From Promethearchaeota archaeon Loki_b32 (GTDB lineage Archaea > Asgardarchaeota > Lokiarchaeia > Sigyniarchaeales > SOKP01): 64,000 bases of DNA. The translations under genes and the position numbers were made by a program. The stretch covers positions 85,097 to 149,096 of the forward strand of contig NJBH01000007.1 in assembly GCA_005223125.1 (NCBI GenBank). The letters are read 5' to 3'. Under the pieces are notes generated by a model. It had not been told where the DNA came from and made no database searches. It saw nothing but the letters and a program-made list of their open reading frames with translations. Shown here one piece after another: positions 30,408 through 38,877 of the stretch (within the stretch, counting starts at the first letter, position 1; every line of letters begins with the position of its first letter).

Positions 30408-30881
30408 ATGCGACATTATTACAAGACCCATGGAAAACATTGCTATCTCCGATCTTTTCAATCAAAATGTCCAAAATGTAATGCTAGTGTATTATTTTGG
30501 GAATGTACCCACGGAAGTAAAGTTTTTTTTGAGTATCCCCCTTACGGAAAACTGGTAAGGCATTTTTGTCGGTATCATAAAGGGGCATTTAATGTAAAGA
30601 AAAAATTTCAAATTATTGTTAAGAAACCAAAAGGACTTTTAGATTATCAATCTCCAAGTTGTCCGGTGTGTGGGAAATTATTTAAAAATATTAGTAGTTT
30701 AGAAGATCATCTGGAGATTTTAAAAAAAAATGATATTTATCATAAGCTTTTTTTTGATAATAAAATTTCATTTGAAGATAAGTTTGTAGAAAATATACAC
30801 AAAAATTCAGATCAGACCAAATTGCGTGAACAACCAGAATTTGGGAAAATTAACATAAAAAAAGAGAAAAAAATTGATTAA
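30408..30881 (+). CDS. C2H2-type zinc-finger protein, 157 residues
   Basis: Not recognised as a named family. The N-terminus has CPKCNASVLFWECTHGSK, and near residue 80 there is CPVCGKLFKNISSLEDHLEI followed by LKKNDIYH, which fits C-x2-C-x12-H-x11-H, close to a eukaryotic C2H2 finger with a stretched His spacing. An additional HFCRYH near residue 60 could add ligands. It may bind nucleic acid. A TATA-like run (ttttataag) 30 bases upstream of the ATG fits a leaderless message. Confidence 0.55.
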   Translation: MRHYYKTHGKHCYLRSFQSKCPKCNASVLFWECTHGSKVFFEYPPYGKLVRHFCRYHKGAFNVKKKFQIIVKKPKGLLDYQSPSCPVCGKLFKNISSLEDHLEILKKNDIYHKLFFDNKISFEDKFVENIHKNSDQTKLREQPEFGKINIKKEKKID

Positions 30882-30992
30882 ATTAGGTTTTCGATAAATT
30901 TTTAATAAATTAGTATATAATTATTTTATAACAAATTAAATGACTTTAGAGATTATTTTATTTATTAAATCCCAGAAGAGATAGGAAAAAAA

Positions 30993-31628
30993 ATGCCATT
31001 AGACACACAAACCGTTGTTAATAATTTAATGCAAAACGATCCCCACATTATCGCCGCAGCTGTGCTTAAAGGCAAAGAAATCATTTATACAACAGATAAT
31101 TGGGATATTAGTGCAGATGTTGACAGAGTAGTATCAAGTTGGACTGGACAAAATGCCCAGTTTATCATGGTTTCTGGTGTAAAATATTCTGTACTGCAAA
31201 TTGGAGCTGAACGATTAGTGGCTATGTCTTATAAAGGTGAGGGATCTATAGTAGCAGCGAAAGACGATGAGCATAAATTAATTACTTATTTGGATCCCGA
31301 TGGATATGGCATTGGCGCTGCAATGGAGGTTCAAAGAGCTTTAGGGGATTTGAGTACCAAAACATCTTATTTAGATTCAAATATTCAATTAGGTCAAGCG
31401 GGAGCTCAAGTGGGGGGTGCGGTATCTGCAGGAGTTGCACCTTCAGCTGGTGCAGGTCCAAGTGTAGATCCTCAACTTAAAGGTGAGATTCAATCTTTTC
31501 TGGATTGGATTAAAGATACTGAGGGTTTATCAGGTTATATTAATTACTATCTTCAGCAAAATAATGCTCAAATAATATCTGAGTTGTCAAAAATTTATAA
31601 TGAACTGAGACAAATTTTTGGTGTCTAA
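30993..31628 (+). CDS. Roadblock-like alpha/beta protein with helical tail (putative)
   Basis: A 211-residue protein. Residues 15-105 have the strand-helix order of a roadblock/LC7 or profilin-like fold: IIAAAVLKGKEIIYTTDNWD, a helix DVDRVVSSWTG, then GVKYSVLQIGAERLVAMSYK and GEGSIVAAKDDEHKLITYL. A Gly/Ala/Pro-rich linker (about 130-160) leads to a helix-rich C-terminus. I recall similar proteins from Asgard genomes but cannot name a family with certainty. In Asgard and eukaryotes such folds act as platforms for small GTPases. The next gene may be a partner. Profilin itself was considered and not adopted. Confidence 0.45.
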   Translation: MPLDTQTVVNNLMQNDPHIIAAAVLKGKEIIYTTDNWDISADVDRVVSSWTGQNAQFIMVSGVKYSVLQIGAERLVAMSYKGEGSIVAAKDDEHKLITYLDPDGYGIGAAMEVQRALGDLSTKTSYLDSNIQLGQAGAQVGGAVSAGVAPSAGAGPSVDPQLKGEIQSFLDWIKDTEGLSGYINYYLQQNNAQIISELSKIYNELRQIFGV

Positions 31629-31782
31629 AGAACTAATTTATCAGTGTTTGTATTTCAATTCATAAGTAAATAGACGATATTTTCGATATACTAATCATAT
31701 GAAATAATTATTCATGTTTTTATAAGTACAGACAGAAATAATAATTTACAATTCACAATATATAAATTTTTTATAAATTTAG

Positions 31783-32325
31783 ATGATCTTAAGAATTAGA
31801 TATTTCAATAATTCAACAATTGTGAGATATTTGGCTAAAAAAGATAAAAATCAAGAAAACAAAACTTCAATTATCAAAAAAATTAAAAGCAAGATTGGTG
31901 GGGGAGAGATAGAAACAAAGGAAACTGAAACAACTAGTTTGAAATTTGAAAAAGAAATAAAAAAAGAATATTTATCAAGTGAAGATCTAGAATTAGATAT
32001 TCCAGTTGTTCCTGAAGTGCCTAAACAAACAGAAAAATTTACTTTAGATACCTCAGATTTATCTTCTGATGTTTTAGAAAGAATGAAAAAATTCGAATCT
32101 TCCAAGGTTAAAGTAGTAATAGTAAATTGCCAGCGATGTAAAGCAGTTATCCCTGTTCCAGTTCCAAAAAAAGCTGTACTGGACTCAGAATTACCTGTAG
32201 TTCCTATTAGTTATGTTCATAAAAATCTGCAGAAAAAAGATCAACACTGTTTAACTATCCATCTTGATCATGATTTTGATATTCGAAGACAGAGAATATC
32301 TGATGTAGTTCTATCTCCTGATTAA
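31783..32325 (+). CDS. Asgard-type protein with conserved C-terminal CxxC domain
   Basis: A 180-residue protein with a charged, flexible N-terminal half. The C-terminal 75 residues look well structured: IVNCQRCKAVIPVPVPKKAV, VPISYVHKNLQKKDQHCLTI and DHDFDIRRQRISDVV, with C-x2-C and a later His/Cys pair that could bind zinc. I have no named family. A TATA-like run lies only about 15 bases before the first ATG, so the true start may be the GTG at 31822 or the TTG at 31831 rather than 31783. It follows the roadblock-like gene on the same strand. Confidence 0.5.
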   Translation: MILRIRYFNNSTIVRYLAKKDKNQENKTSIIKKIKSKIGGGEIETKETETTSLKFEKEIKKEYLSSEDLELDIPVVPEVPKQTEKFTLDTSDLSSDVLERMKKFESSKVKVVIVNCQRCKAVIPVPVPKKAVLDSELPVVPISYVHKNLQKKDQHCLTIHLDHDFDIRRQRISDVVLSPD

Positions 32326-32339
32326 AACTAAATAAAATA

Positions 32340-32564
32340 TTAAAAGATAAAATTAATCAGGAAAGCAATAAAAAAAGGTATAACACATAGACAACACAAA
32401 AATCCATACCAACTTTTCTTCCAATTAATATATGTATTAGGGTTCAATATTACTTGACAATTTGGACAAAGTTTCTCTTTATGATCATCAACGTGAAATC
32501 CACAATTATAGCAAATAAGTATTTCATCATTGACGTTATTATTTTTAACCTCGATTTTTGACAC
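32340..32564 (-). CDS. Small zinc-ribbon membrane protein, 74 residues
   Basis: Zinc ribbon plus one or two membrane helices. The N-terminal part has CYNCGFHVDDHKEKLCPNCQ (C-x2-C-x12-C-x2-C), then WKKSWYGFLCCLCVIPFFIAF, which is a hydrophobic anchor. This zinc-ribbon-plus-anchor layout recurs in several mini-proteins of this window (33337-33576, 47916-48089). Function unknown. Converges with the previous gene 14 bases away. Confidence 0.6.
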   Translation of the reverse strand: MSKIEVKNNNVNDEILICYNCGFHVDDHKEKLCPNCQVILNPNTYINWKKSWYGFLCCLCVIPFFIAFLINFIF

Positions 32565-32696
32565 TTTAGACTTTCGATAGATATAAGCTATTTTATTATA
32601 ATTTTTAAATATAATTAAACAATATAAGCATTGTTATAACAAAACATCATTTTACTAATATAAAATTAAATTTTAAAAACTAAATCATAAATAGAA

Positions 32697-33053
32697 ATGA
32701 AGATCTTAGCTGAAGACAAGATAAAAATTGAGGATGTTACAGTTTATTTGAATCTGTTTAGGTTACATAAGAGTTTTCTTTTGTTAATTTCTGATCACCC
32801 CGATATGGGGATAGGTAACGTAACATTAGGGAGTCCACCAATTATTGAAGGTATTAAATCGCCAACAGCATCTTATAACCTATTTGGCATGAGAACAAAA
32901 TTATTAAGTACAATTATTGCAGAAAGAGCTTCAAATAACCTAAAAGCACCAGTATTACTCCTCTTATTTTTAAAATGTAAAAAGAATGATGAAGAGATAA
33001 TAAAACCTATAGTTAATTTTCTGAATAAAGTCCTTAAAGATATATCAGAATAA
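32697..33053 (+). CDS. Small alpha/beta protein, possible proteasome assembly chaperone (weak)
   Basis: A 118-residue protein with the pattern strand-strand-helix-strand-helix: VTVYLNLFRLHKSFLLLISD, a loop GNVTLGSPPIIEGIKSPT, a helix TKLLSTIIAERASNN, the strand APVLLLLFLKCKK and a final helix. The size and order recall the small proteasome chaperones PAC3/PAC4, which are single-domain proteins of similar length; this is a fold impression, not a family match. It ends just before a tRNA gene on the other strand. Confidence 0.4.
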   Translation: MKILAEDKIKIEDVTVYLNLFRLHKSFLLLISDHPDMGIGNVTLGSPPIIEGIKSPTASYNLFGMRTKLLSTIIAERASNNLKAPVLLLLFLKCKKNDEEIIKPIVNFLNKVLKDISE

Positions 33054-33062
33054 TAATTAAAA

Positions 33063-33224
33063 TGCAGGGAGTGGGATTCGAACCCACGAAGAGCTATCTC
33101 ACCGGATATCTCATTAATTATTACGTTAATCAACGGCTAACATAATAATCTGATCTTGAGTTCGGTTATTGAAAATCAATTTCCAATAAAGTCCGGCACC
33201 GTTGACCAACTTGGTTATCCCTGC
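33063..33224 (-). tRNA. tRNA-Leu (CAA) with two introns
   Basis: Mature parts give a clean class-II tRNA: acceptor GCAGGGA/TCCCTGC, D-stem ACC/GGT, anticodon stem CCGGA/TCCGG with loop CTCAAGA, long variable arm TGAGATAGCTCTTC, T-arm GTGGG TTCGAAT CCCAC, discriminator A. Anticodon CAA is at 33156-33158. One insertion of 31 bases (33159-33189) lies between U33 and the anticodon; it carries its own hairpin (TTATTG with CAATAA). A second of 47 bases (33108-33154) is at the canonical 37/38 site. CCA is not encoded. Edges may shift a base because ACT is repeated at the first junction. Confidence 0.8.
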
Positions 33225-33336
33225 TTGAAAAATTTTGAAATTTTTTATTTAATCTTAAACGAATTTACTTAATTAATTTTTTTAAAAAATATAATAGAAA
33301 ATCTAATTATAAAAAGATCTAATCTTTCTTTAAAAT

Positions 33337-33576
33337 TTAGCCTCCAAACATTGGAAGTACAACCATCACTAGCATCATTACTACAAGCATCCCAATTAAA
33401 AATACGCATTGTAGCCGTCCTTTTTTCTTCTGTTTCCTCTCTTGATTAAGATAATTATCCTTACACGGTTGGCTACAAAATTTTTTATCTGTTGACATCG
33501 CTTTACCGCATATTGAACAATGACTATGAGGTCCCCATTTTTTCTTAATTTGATCTTTCCATGAAGATTGAGACAT
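33337..33576 (-). CDS. DUF2116-type zinc-ribbon membrane protein
   Basis: A 79-residue protein. HSHCSICGKAMSTDKKFCSQ followed by CKDNYLNQERKQ is the DUF2116 zinc-ribbon, which has C-x2-C and C-x3-C ligands. A highly hydrophobic C-terminus (VFLIGMLVVMMLVMVVLPM) anchors it to the membrane with the zinc domain inside. Family function unknown. Similar mini-proteins occur elsewhere in the window. Confidence 0.75.
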   Translation of the reverse strand: MSQSSWKDQIKKKWGPHSHCSICGKAMSTDKKFCSQPCKDNYLNQERKQKKKGRLQCVFLIGMLVVMMLVMVVLPMFGG

Positions 33577-33650
33577 TTTTAAACTTATTTCTAAAAAGGT
33601 TATATTGGGATAAGTAAATTTTGAAGATTAAAATAATTTATTAAATCTTT

Positions 33651-34358
33651 TTAATCTGAAATAACAGTGCAAGTAATATCTTTTTCTCCTTTCCAATATT
33701 TTTCAAATTCTTTTAGATCTTTACCAGACATAACACTGATTTTGATCTTACTTCTTTTTAATATTTGCAATGAGACCGCGTCAAATATACGGTATTCTCC
33801 TGCTGCTGCTTGATTATCTCCGGAGGAATTAAGAACTATTTCTTGTAAACCTGCATAATTTAAGGTTTTTATCAATTTAGCATCCCCAAATTTCTTTGGA
33901 TCTTTATCATATATCCCTTCAACATCTGTAAGAATCACAAGTTCATCTGCTTGTATGAATTCTGCTACTTCGAGAGCTACAGAGGTTGTAGACTGCCCTG
34001 GTTGTAAACCTCCCATGACAACTATCTTACCAAAAAGTAATGCTAATGAAAGTTCTTCTATTGTTTTTGGAACTAAAGGATAGGAAAAATCTTGAAAAGA
34101 AGTAATTAATAATTTTGAATTTATACGAGACAGATCTATACCAAATGTATCACATAATGCTTCATTTCCATGAAATGATCTCACTGCATCTATATATACT
34201 CTTGCAATTCTTCCCCCGCCACATACAATAACATGAGTTCCAGAACGATTTACATTTTTAAAGATTTGACAGAATTTTTGAATCTTTTCTTTATCTAATT
34301 CATTATCCTTAGTAAATAGTAATGACCCGCCAATTTTTATTACACTTTTTCCTTTCAT
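33651..34358 (-). CDS. pyrH: UMP kinase, archaeal type
   Basis: A 235-residue amino-acid-kinase-fold enzyme that phosphorylates UMP to UDP. The start SVIKIGGSLLFT, the glycine-rich VIVCGGGRIARVYID, MGGLQPGQSTTSVALEVAEF and ILTDVEGIYDKDPKKF match archaeal UMP kinases, whose regulation and start differ from bacterial PyrH. It is divergent from pantoate kinase, 69 bases apart. No alternative start is better placed. Confidence 0.9.
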   Translation of the reverse strand: MKGKSVIKIGGSLLFTKDNELDKEKIQKFCQIFKNVNRSGTHVIVCGGGRIARVYIDAVRSFHGNEALCDTFGIDLSRINSKLLITSFQDFSYPLVPKTIEELSLALLFGKIVVMGGLQPGQSTTSVALEVAEFIQADELVILTDVEGIYDKDPKKFGDAKLIKTLNYAGLQEIVLNSSGDNQAAAGEYRIFDAVSLQILKRSKIKISVMSGKDLKEFEKYWKGEKDITCTVISD

Positions 34359-34427
34359 AATATTTTCATTCTATTTATCTTTGTAATAATATATAATCGA
34401 TTAGATAAATTAAGTTTCATTTGATTT

Positions 34428-35390
34428 ATGTCTAAAAGAATTAAAAAAGTTATAGTTAAGGTACCTCATAGAATATCTGGATTTTTTGAGATTGTTGATA
34501 AAATTAACGGAGTTAAAATCAAAGATCCAGAGAAAATAGGTTCTAGAGGTGCGGGTTTTTGTGTTAATGCTGTAGGGAAAACAGAAATTATTCTACGATT
34601 TCTTGACAAAAGTAGTGAGTTTGAAATCGAGATTTATATTAATGGTAAAAAAATGAATCAAAGTGCCGAAACAACATATTATGTAATCGATTATATCAAA
34701 AATTATATTAGAAAATCTTGTAAAATAAGAGTCAACCATTTTTTTGATTTACCTGTAGGATGTGGATATGGTGCGAGCGGATCAGGGGCACTAGGAACTA
34801 TTTTTGGTTTAGATGCATTGTTTAATTTAAATTTATCTCTTCAAGAAAAAGGTAAGATAGCTCATATCGCAGAAGTTGTAAATAGAACAGGTTTAGGAAC
34901 AGTTTGTGGTCAATTGAATGGAGGAATTGGTATTTTGAAAGAACCAGGGTTCCCCTGTATCTATGAAAGGATAAAAATACCACAAAATTTAAAAGTTATC
35001 TGTGGTTCATTTGGAGTCATCCATACAAAATCTATATTGACAAATCCGGTCTTAAGTCTAAAAATAAAAGAAGCGGGCAAAAAAGCTTTAAAGAGGTTAA
35101 TCAAAGAACCAAATATTAAAATGTTTATTAATGAATCTATTGAATTTGTAAAAAAAACCGAAATTCTTGAAATTCTGGAATTATATAAAGTAAAAAATCT
35201 AATGGATGATTTAAACAAAACAGATATTATAGGAGCCAGTATGAATCAATTAGGTCGTTCAGTTTATGCAATATGTCTAAAAGAGAATGAAAAGGAAGTA
35301 TTAGATATTTTTGAATCATATAAACCTGACATTGAACCATTTATTACATCCATCCTTGAAGGAAAATCTGTATTTTTTAAAAATACGTAA
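34428..35390 (+). CDS. Pantoate kinase (GHMP family)
   Basis: A 320-residue archaeal pantoate kinase. It phosphorylates pantoate, and the product is used by the phosphopantothenate synthetase at 11499-12296. The GHMP phosphate-binding loop is PVGCGYGASGSGALGT near residue 112, and VNRTGLGTVCGQLNGGIGIL follows. The N-terminal VPHRISGFFEIVD is also typical of this enzyme. Length is normal. Shared promoter region with UMP kinase on the other strand. Confidence 0.9.
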   Translation: MSKRIKKVIVKVPHRISGFFEIVDKINGVKIKDPEKIGSRGAGFCVNAVGKTEIILRFLDKSSEFEIEIYINGKKMNQSAETTYYVIDYIKNYIRKSCKIRVNHFFDLPVGCGYGASGSGALGTIFGLDALFNLNLSLQEKGKIAHIAEVVNRTGLGTVCGQLNGGIGILKEPGFPCIYERIKIPQNLKVICGSFGVIHTKSILTNPVLSLKIKEAGKKALKRLIKEPNIKMFINESIEFVKKTEILEILELYKVKNLMDDLNKTDIIGASMNQLGRSVYAICLKENEKEVLDIFESYKPDIEPFITSILEGKSVFFKNT

Positions 35391-35416
35391 TGATTTTTTA
35401 TAAACTCTGTATAAAT

Positions 35417-36232
35417 TTATTTTGAAGAGTTCAAAGAGGCTGATTTAATCGTTGCGGCTTCTACAGCTCTGATTAATGTTGCTCTTAATTTTGCTGATTC
35501 AATTTCGTGAATTGCTGTAATTGTTGTTCCTCCTGGTGTAGCAACCATATCTTTCAATTCTCCTGGATGTTTATTTGTCTCTAATAATAATTTTGCCGCA
35601 CCTAGAACAGTTTGAGCTGATAATTTTTGTGCTATATCTCTTGGCAACCCCATTTTTACACCCCCATCAGCAAGAGCTTCAATTATAATAAAAATATATG
35701 CGGGACCGCTTCCAGATAATCCTGTTACTGCATCTAAATGTTTTTCCTCAAGATCTACCACCATCCCTACTGCATTAAAAATATCTCGTACAAACTTTAA
35801 TTCTTCATCATTTACATTATTATTATGAGCGATTGTGGTGGCAGCAGCTCCTATTAGAGCAGGAATATTCGTCATAATCCTTATCAACCCTATTTGCTTA
35901 TCAATAAATTTATTAATGTGACTTAACGTAACTCCTGCTGCTATTGAAATTAAAATTTGTTCTCTTGTTAAGACAGAACTTATTTCAAGTAAAATTATAT
36001 CTATTACTTGTGGGATAACTGCGATTAATATATATTGAGAAGACTTAACTAAATCAATAATGTTCTTTGCTATATCTACATTAAATTCAAGGGATCGATC
36101 TTTAAGTCGATTTTCATCAATATCATAAATTATAATGTTATTTTCATTGACAGCTTTCGTAGTTATTAGCCTTTTTAAGAGAGTAGAACCAATTTTTCCG
36201 ACTCCTATTATTCCTAATTCTTTATTATACAT
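35417..36232 (-). CDS. proC: Pyrroline-5-carboxylate reductase
   Basis: A 271-residue reductase for the last step of proline synthesis. The NAD(P)-binding motif is LGIIGVGKIGSTLLKRL, the middle has LISIAAGVTLSHINKFID and MTNIPALIGAAATTIAHN, and the C-terminal dimer domain contains VTGLSGSGPAYIFIIIEALA and the MVATPGGTTITAIHEIE signature. The full set of ProC motifs is present. It converges with pantoate kinase at its 3' end. Confidence 0.93.
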   Translation of the reverse strand: MYNKELGIIGVGKIGSTLLKRLITTKAVNENNIIIYDIDENRLKDRSLEFNVDIAKNIIDLVKSSQYILIAVIPQVIDIILLEISSVLTREQILISIAAGVTLSHINKFIDKQIGLIRIMTNIPALIGAAATTIAHNNNVNDEELKFVRDIFNAVGMVVDLEEKHLDAVTGLSGSGPAYIFIIIEALADGGVKMGLPRDIAQKLSAQTVLGAAKLLLETNKHPGELKDMVATPGGTTITAIHEIESAKLRATLIRAVEAATIKSASLNSSK

Positions 36233-36386
36233 AATTCTAAACTATTGTGAAAACCAAAATATGTTTATTATTGATTTTCAATAAAATTTTTAAACTTCGA
36301 TATTAATTTAATAATCTAAATATGATTAACATAACCTAGGTTTTTAGAATATAATCTTGTCTTCAAGAACCCTTTATATTAAATTA

Positions 36387-37121
36387 TTAATTTTTGTACA
36401 ATTCCCTTTTTAACTCTACAATAAGATGAGATTTAATTGATCCATTGTTTCTATCATATCCTTCGCAAACAACTGATCTAACCCCAATTATATTTGGTGA
36501 AACATCATAAATTAAAGGTATATCTTTTTTCCTTAGATTTCCAGCTAAAGCTACTTCAAGATCATAAAGCTCAGCTTCATGTTTAAATTGAATCAATTGA
36601 TCGATTGTAAGAAAATCGAAAAGCCCTTTATTATCTTTAATATAGGTATCGAGCATAACTATATCAGAACCAGATTCTGAAGCAATTATAGGGAGTTTCA
36701 TAAATTCTGGTGATGAATTCATTCTTGATTGATCAGCATATCCCGCAGTAACTACTTTGGTTTTATCATTATAATCTTTTACTGCTTTAACAACATTTTT
36801 CATTAATTTTATTGCCGATTTCTCGTCTTTCGGGCCTTTTAATCCAACTTTTATAATATCTGCTCCAGATACAGCAGCACCTAGAGCTGCTAACGACGCT
36901 GAACCGGGTAGATTTGGAAAGTCACCAATTGTAGCACTCAATAACTGAGGACTATTAGAAGGAATTAAACCTTTCATTTCTTTAATGATCCATGGAAAAT
37001 TGGCTCCTAGTGACCCTTCTTCAGGATTTTTGCAATCAATATAATCTATTTGATTATTTATAACAATTCTAGCTTCTTCAACCGTTCTAGGGCTGATTAA
37101 AAGTCTGATTTTATGCGACAA
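36387..37121 (-). CDS. mfnB: (5-formylfuran-3-yl)methyl phosphate synthase (MfnB)
   Basis: A 244-residue TIM-barrel enzyme of the DUF556/MfnB family. It makes the furan ring of methanofuran from two molecules of glyceraldehyde-3-phosphate. Recognised parts: RLLISPRTVEEARIVI, IDCKNPEEGSLGANFPWII, and GADIIKVGLKGPKD with the catalytic Lys. Start codon is TTG. No other methanofuran gene is certain in the window, although a HisA-like barrel and a PfkB kinase are nearby. Its presence suggests the organism uses methanofuran or a related cofactor. Confidence 0.88.
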   Translation of the reverse strand: MSHKIRLLISPRTVEEARIVINNQIDYIDCKNPEEGSLGANFPWIIKEMKGLIPSNSPQLLSATIGDFPNLPGSASLAALGAAVSGADIIKVGLKGPKDEKSAIKLMKNVVKAVKDYNDKTKVVTAGYADQSRMNSSPEFMKLPIIASESGSDIVMLDTYIKDNKGLFDFLTIDQLIQFKHEAELYDLEVALAGNLRKKDIPLIYDVSPNIIGVRSVVCEGYDRNNGSIKSHLIVELKRELYKN

Positions 37122-37384
37122 AGTCCATCAATTATAATATAAAATTATTAAAAAACTTATTTAGGATTTATTTTCACAAAATTAATTCATTTTGATAAAT
37201 TAAAAAGACTATATCATTAATTTCTAATTAAATTCAGTGTACTAAACAAAAATAATTATTATTCAAATTTTTATTTTCCCAATAAGAACCAAGAAATCCA
37301 AAACATTTATTTTTGTATAATTTTATGTAAAAATTTAAATTAAATCGTTTTTATTAAATATAAAAAAACTAGCAAGAGTTTATC

Positions 37385-37912
37385 ATGTCACCAAAAGAAA
37401 TTACGAAATTGGATATAACGAATGAAGTATTTAAAGAACCAATAGAAGTAGTTAAACAGTTATCATCAAATTTAGATTTAAAATATACTAAAGTTATACA
37501 AACATATGTAATGGAAGATAGACGACTGAACTTAACTTTAGAGGATCAGGGCTCTAGTTATTTCAAAGGTAAAGTAGTCTGGATTGGTAATAAGAAGGAT
37601 GATACAGAAGGGTCAATATTTTGCGTAGATACAAGAGATGAATTAAGGCAAATTAATCCTACTGCCGAAAACACTGATAAGGTAACATTAGATATAAAAA
37701 AAGAATTAATAAAAATATCTACTGCATCAAAAACCAAATGTTCTGTATGTGGAAAAAATATAGAAATTTTTGATGAAGTTACTGGCTGTCCAATATGCGA
37801 AGCAAAAGCACATAAAGATCATTTAACGGATTGGGTTAGAATGAAACACACTTGCCCCGTATGTAAGAAATCCCTGAATGTATCAAGTACTGGCGTAATT
37901 TTTATAGATTAA
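37385..37912 (+). CDS. Protein with C-terminal RING-like zinc finger
   Basis: A 175-residue protein. The first 110 residues are an alpha/beta domain without a known match. The C-terminus has eight metal ligands: C119, C122, C135, C138, H143, H146, C157 and C160. These fit a cross-brace: site one C119/C122/H143/H146, site two C135/C138/C157/C160. The run CEAKAHKDHLTDWVRMKHTC, then PVC, closely follows eukaryotic RING-H2 fingers, including the Trp and the closing Cys-Pro-x-Cys. A RING in this position would suggest an E3-ligase-type partner; no ubiquitin, E1 or E2 gene is in the window, so function is open. Confidence 0.6.
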   Translation: MSPKEITKLDITNEVFKEPIEVVKQLSSNLDLKYTKVIQTYVMEDRRLNLTLEDQGSSYFKGKVVWIGNKKDDTEGSIFCVDTRDELRQINPTAENTDKVTLDIKKELIKISTASKTKCSVCGKNIEIFDEVTGCPICEAKAHKDHLTDWVRMKHTCPVCKKSLNVSSTGVIFID

Positions 37913-37922
37913 AATCTTATAA

Positions 37923-38660
37923 TTAATCAAAATATCTTAAATTTTCAATCTCTATTGTTCCATCATATAATGCTGTGGCTATTAATACCCCAGAGAAATT
38001 TTGTTCTTTAATATTTAAGATATCAGTATAATTTTTTATCCCCCCGCCCACATAAACATCTCCATTAAAATTATGTAAAATATCCAGATATAGTTGTGGA
38101 ATTCCTCCAATTTTCTGACCTACTCTAAATAAATCTAAAAGAATAATTTTTTTAATACCTAGAGATTCAAATTTTTTTATGAGTTTTATGGGGCTTTGAG
38201 TCTTTATATCTTTCGCATTTGATAAAATTTGTCCATTATACATATCAATGCTGATAATAATATTGTTTTGATTTAAGATTTGTAAGCTTTGAATAATTGT
38301 CTTAAAATTTTTGATTGTCTCTAATCCTAAAATTAGATTTTTAATTCTAAATCTTAAGAAATTAGTAATATCTTCAAGATCAACAATTCCAGGATCTAGA
38401 ATGAAATCAATATTTGATATTTTTGAAATTTCTTTTAATATTTGAAAATTTGGGGCTTTCTTTATAATGGAATCTAAGTCTGCGATATAAAACAATTCAA
38501 AATTATATTTTTTTCTAAGGATTCTAATAATTTCCACTGGGTTGGATGATTGAAATAAATATGATTTTAAGGGTTTGTATTTAGTTCTTTCTCCCTTTTT
38601 AGCATGGACGGCTTTAGAATTTAAAATATCTATTACAGGTATTATTTTAAATCTTTTCAT
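37923..38660 (-). CDS. HisA/HisF-related TIM-barrel protein (COG1411 type)
   Basis: A 245-residue barrel related to HisA. The N-terminus FKIIPVIDILNSKAVHAKKG, the strand FILDPGIVDLEDI, and the C-terminal phosphate-binding DVYVGGGIKNYTDI are HisA-like, but several loops differ and no other histidine gene is present. COG1411 proteins of this kind have no confirmed reaction in archaea; a link to cofactor synthesis is possible because MfnB is nearby on the same strand, but this is a guess. It converges with the RING-like gene, 10 bases apart. Confidence 0.65.
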   Translation of the reverse strand: MKRFKIIPVIDILNSKAVHAKKGERTKYKPLKSYLFQSSNPVEIIRILRKKYNFELFYIADLDSIIKKAPNFQILKEISKISNIDFILDPGIVDLEDITNFLRFRIKNLILGLETIKNFKTIIQSLQILNQNNIIISIDMYNGQILSNAKDIKTQSPIKLIKKFESLGIKKIILLDLFRVGQKIGGIPQLYLDILHNFNGDVYVGGGIKNYTDILNIKEQNFSGVLIATALYDGTIEIENLRYFD

Positions 38661-38877
38661 TTATAACAATATAAAATAATTAATAGAATTCATAAAAACA
38701 ATTTGAAAATTAATTATCTCCCTGTAATAGACTTAATTAGATCTACTTGAAAAATTACCTTTATTTAATACTCTTTAATTTTATAAGAAGATCTTTTTTT
38801 AATTACAATTAAATAATTTTTTTTTTAAATGATATCAAATAAAATATTTTTAATACTTAAATATTTTTTTTTGTGAT

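Noticed and set aside
30993..31628. Profilin
   Set aside because: Size and strand order are similar, but no actin- or poly-Pro-binding motif could be seen; roadblock-like fold fits at least as well and remains tentative.
33063..33224. A tRNA with anticodon UUA that would read the stop codon UAA
   Set aside because: The two-intron reading restores an exact Leu-CAA anticodon loop and stem; the UUA reading leaves a 78-base intron and a stop-reading tRNA with Leu identity parts.
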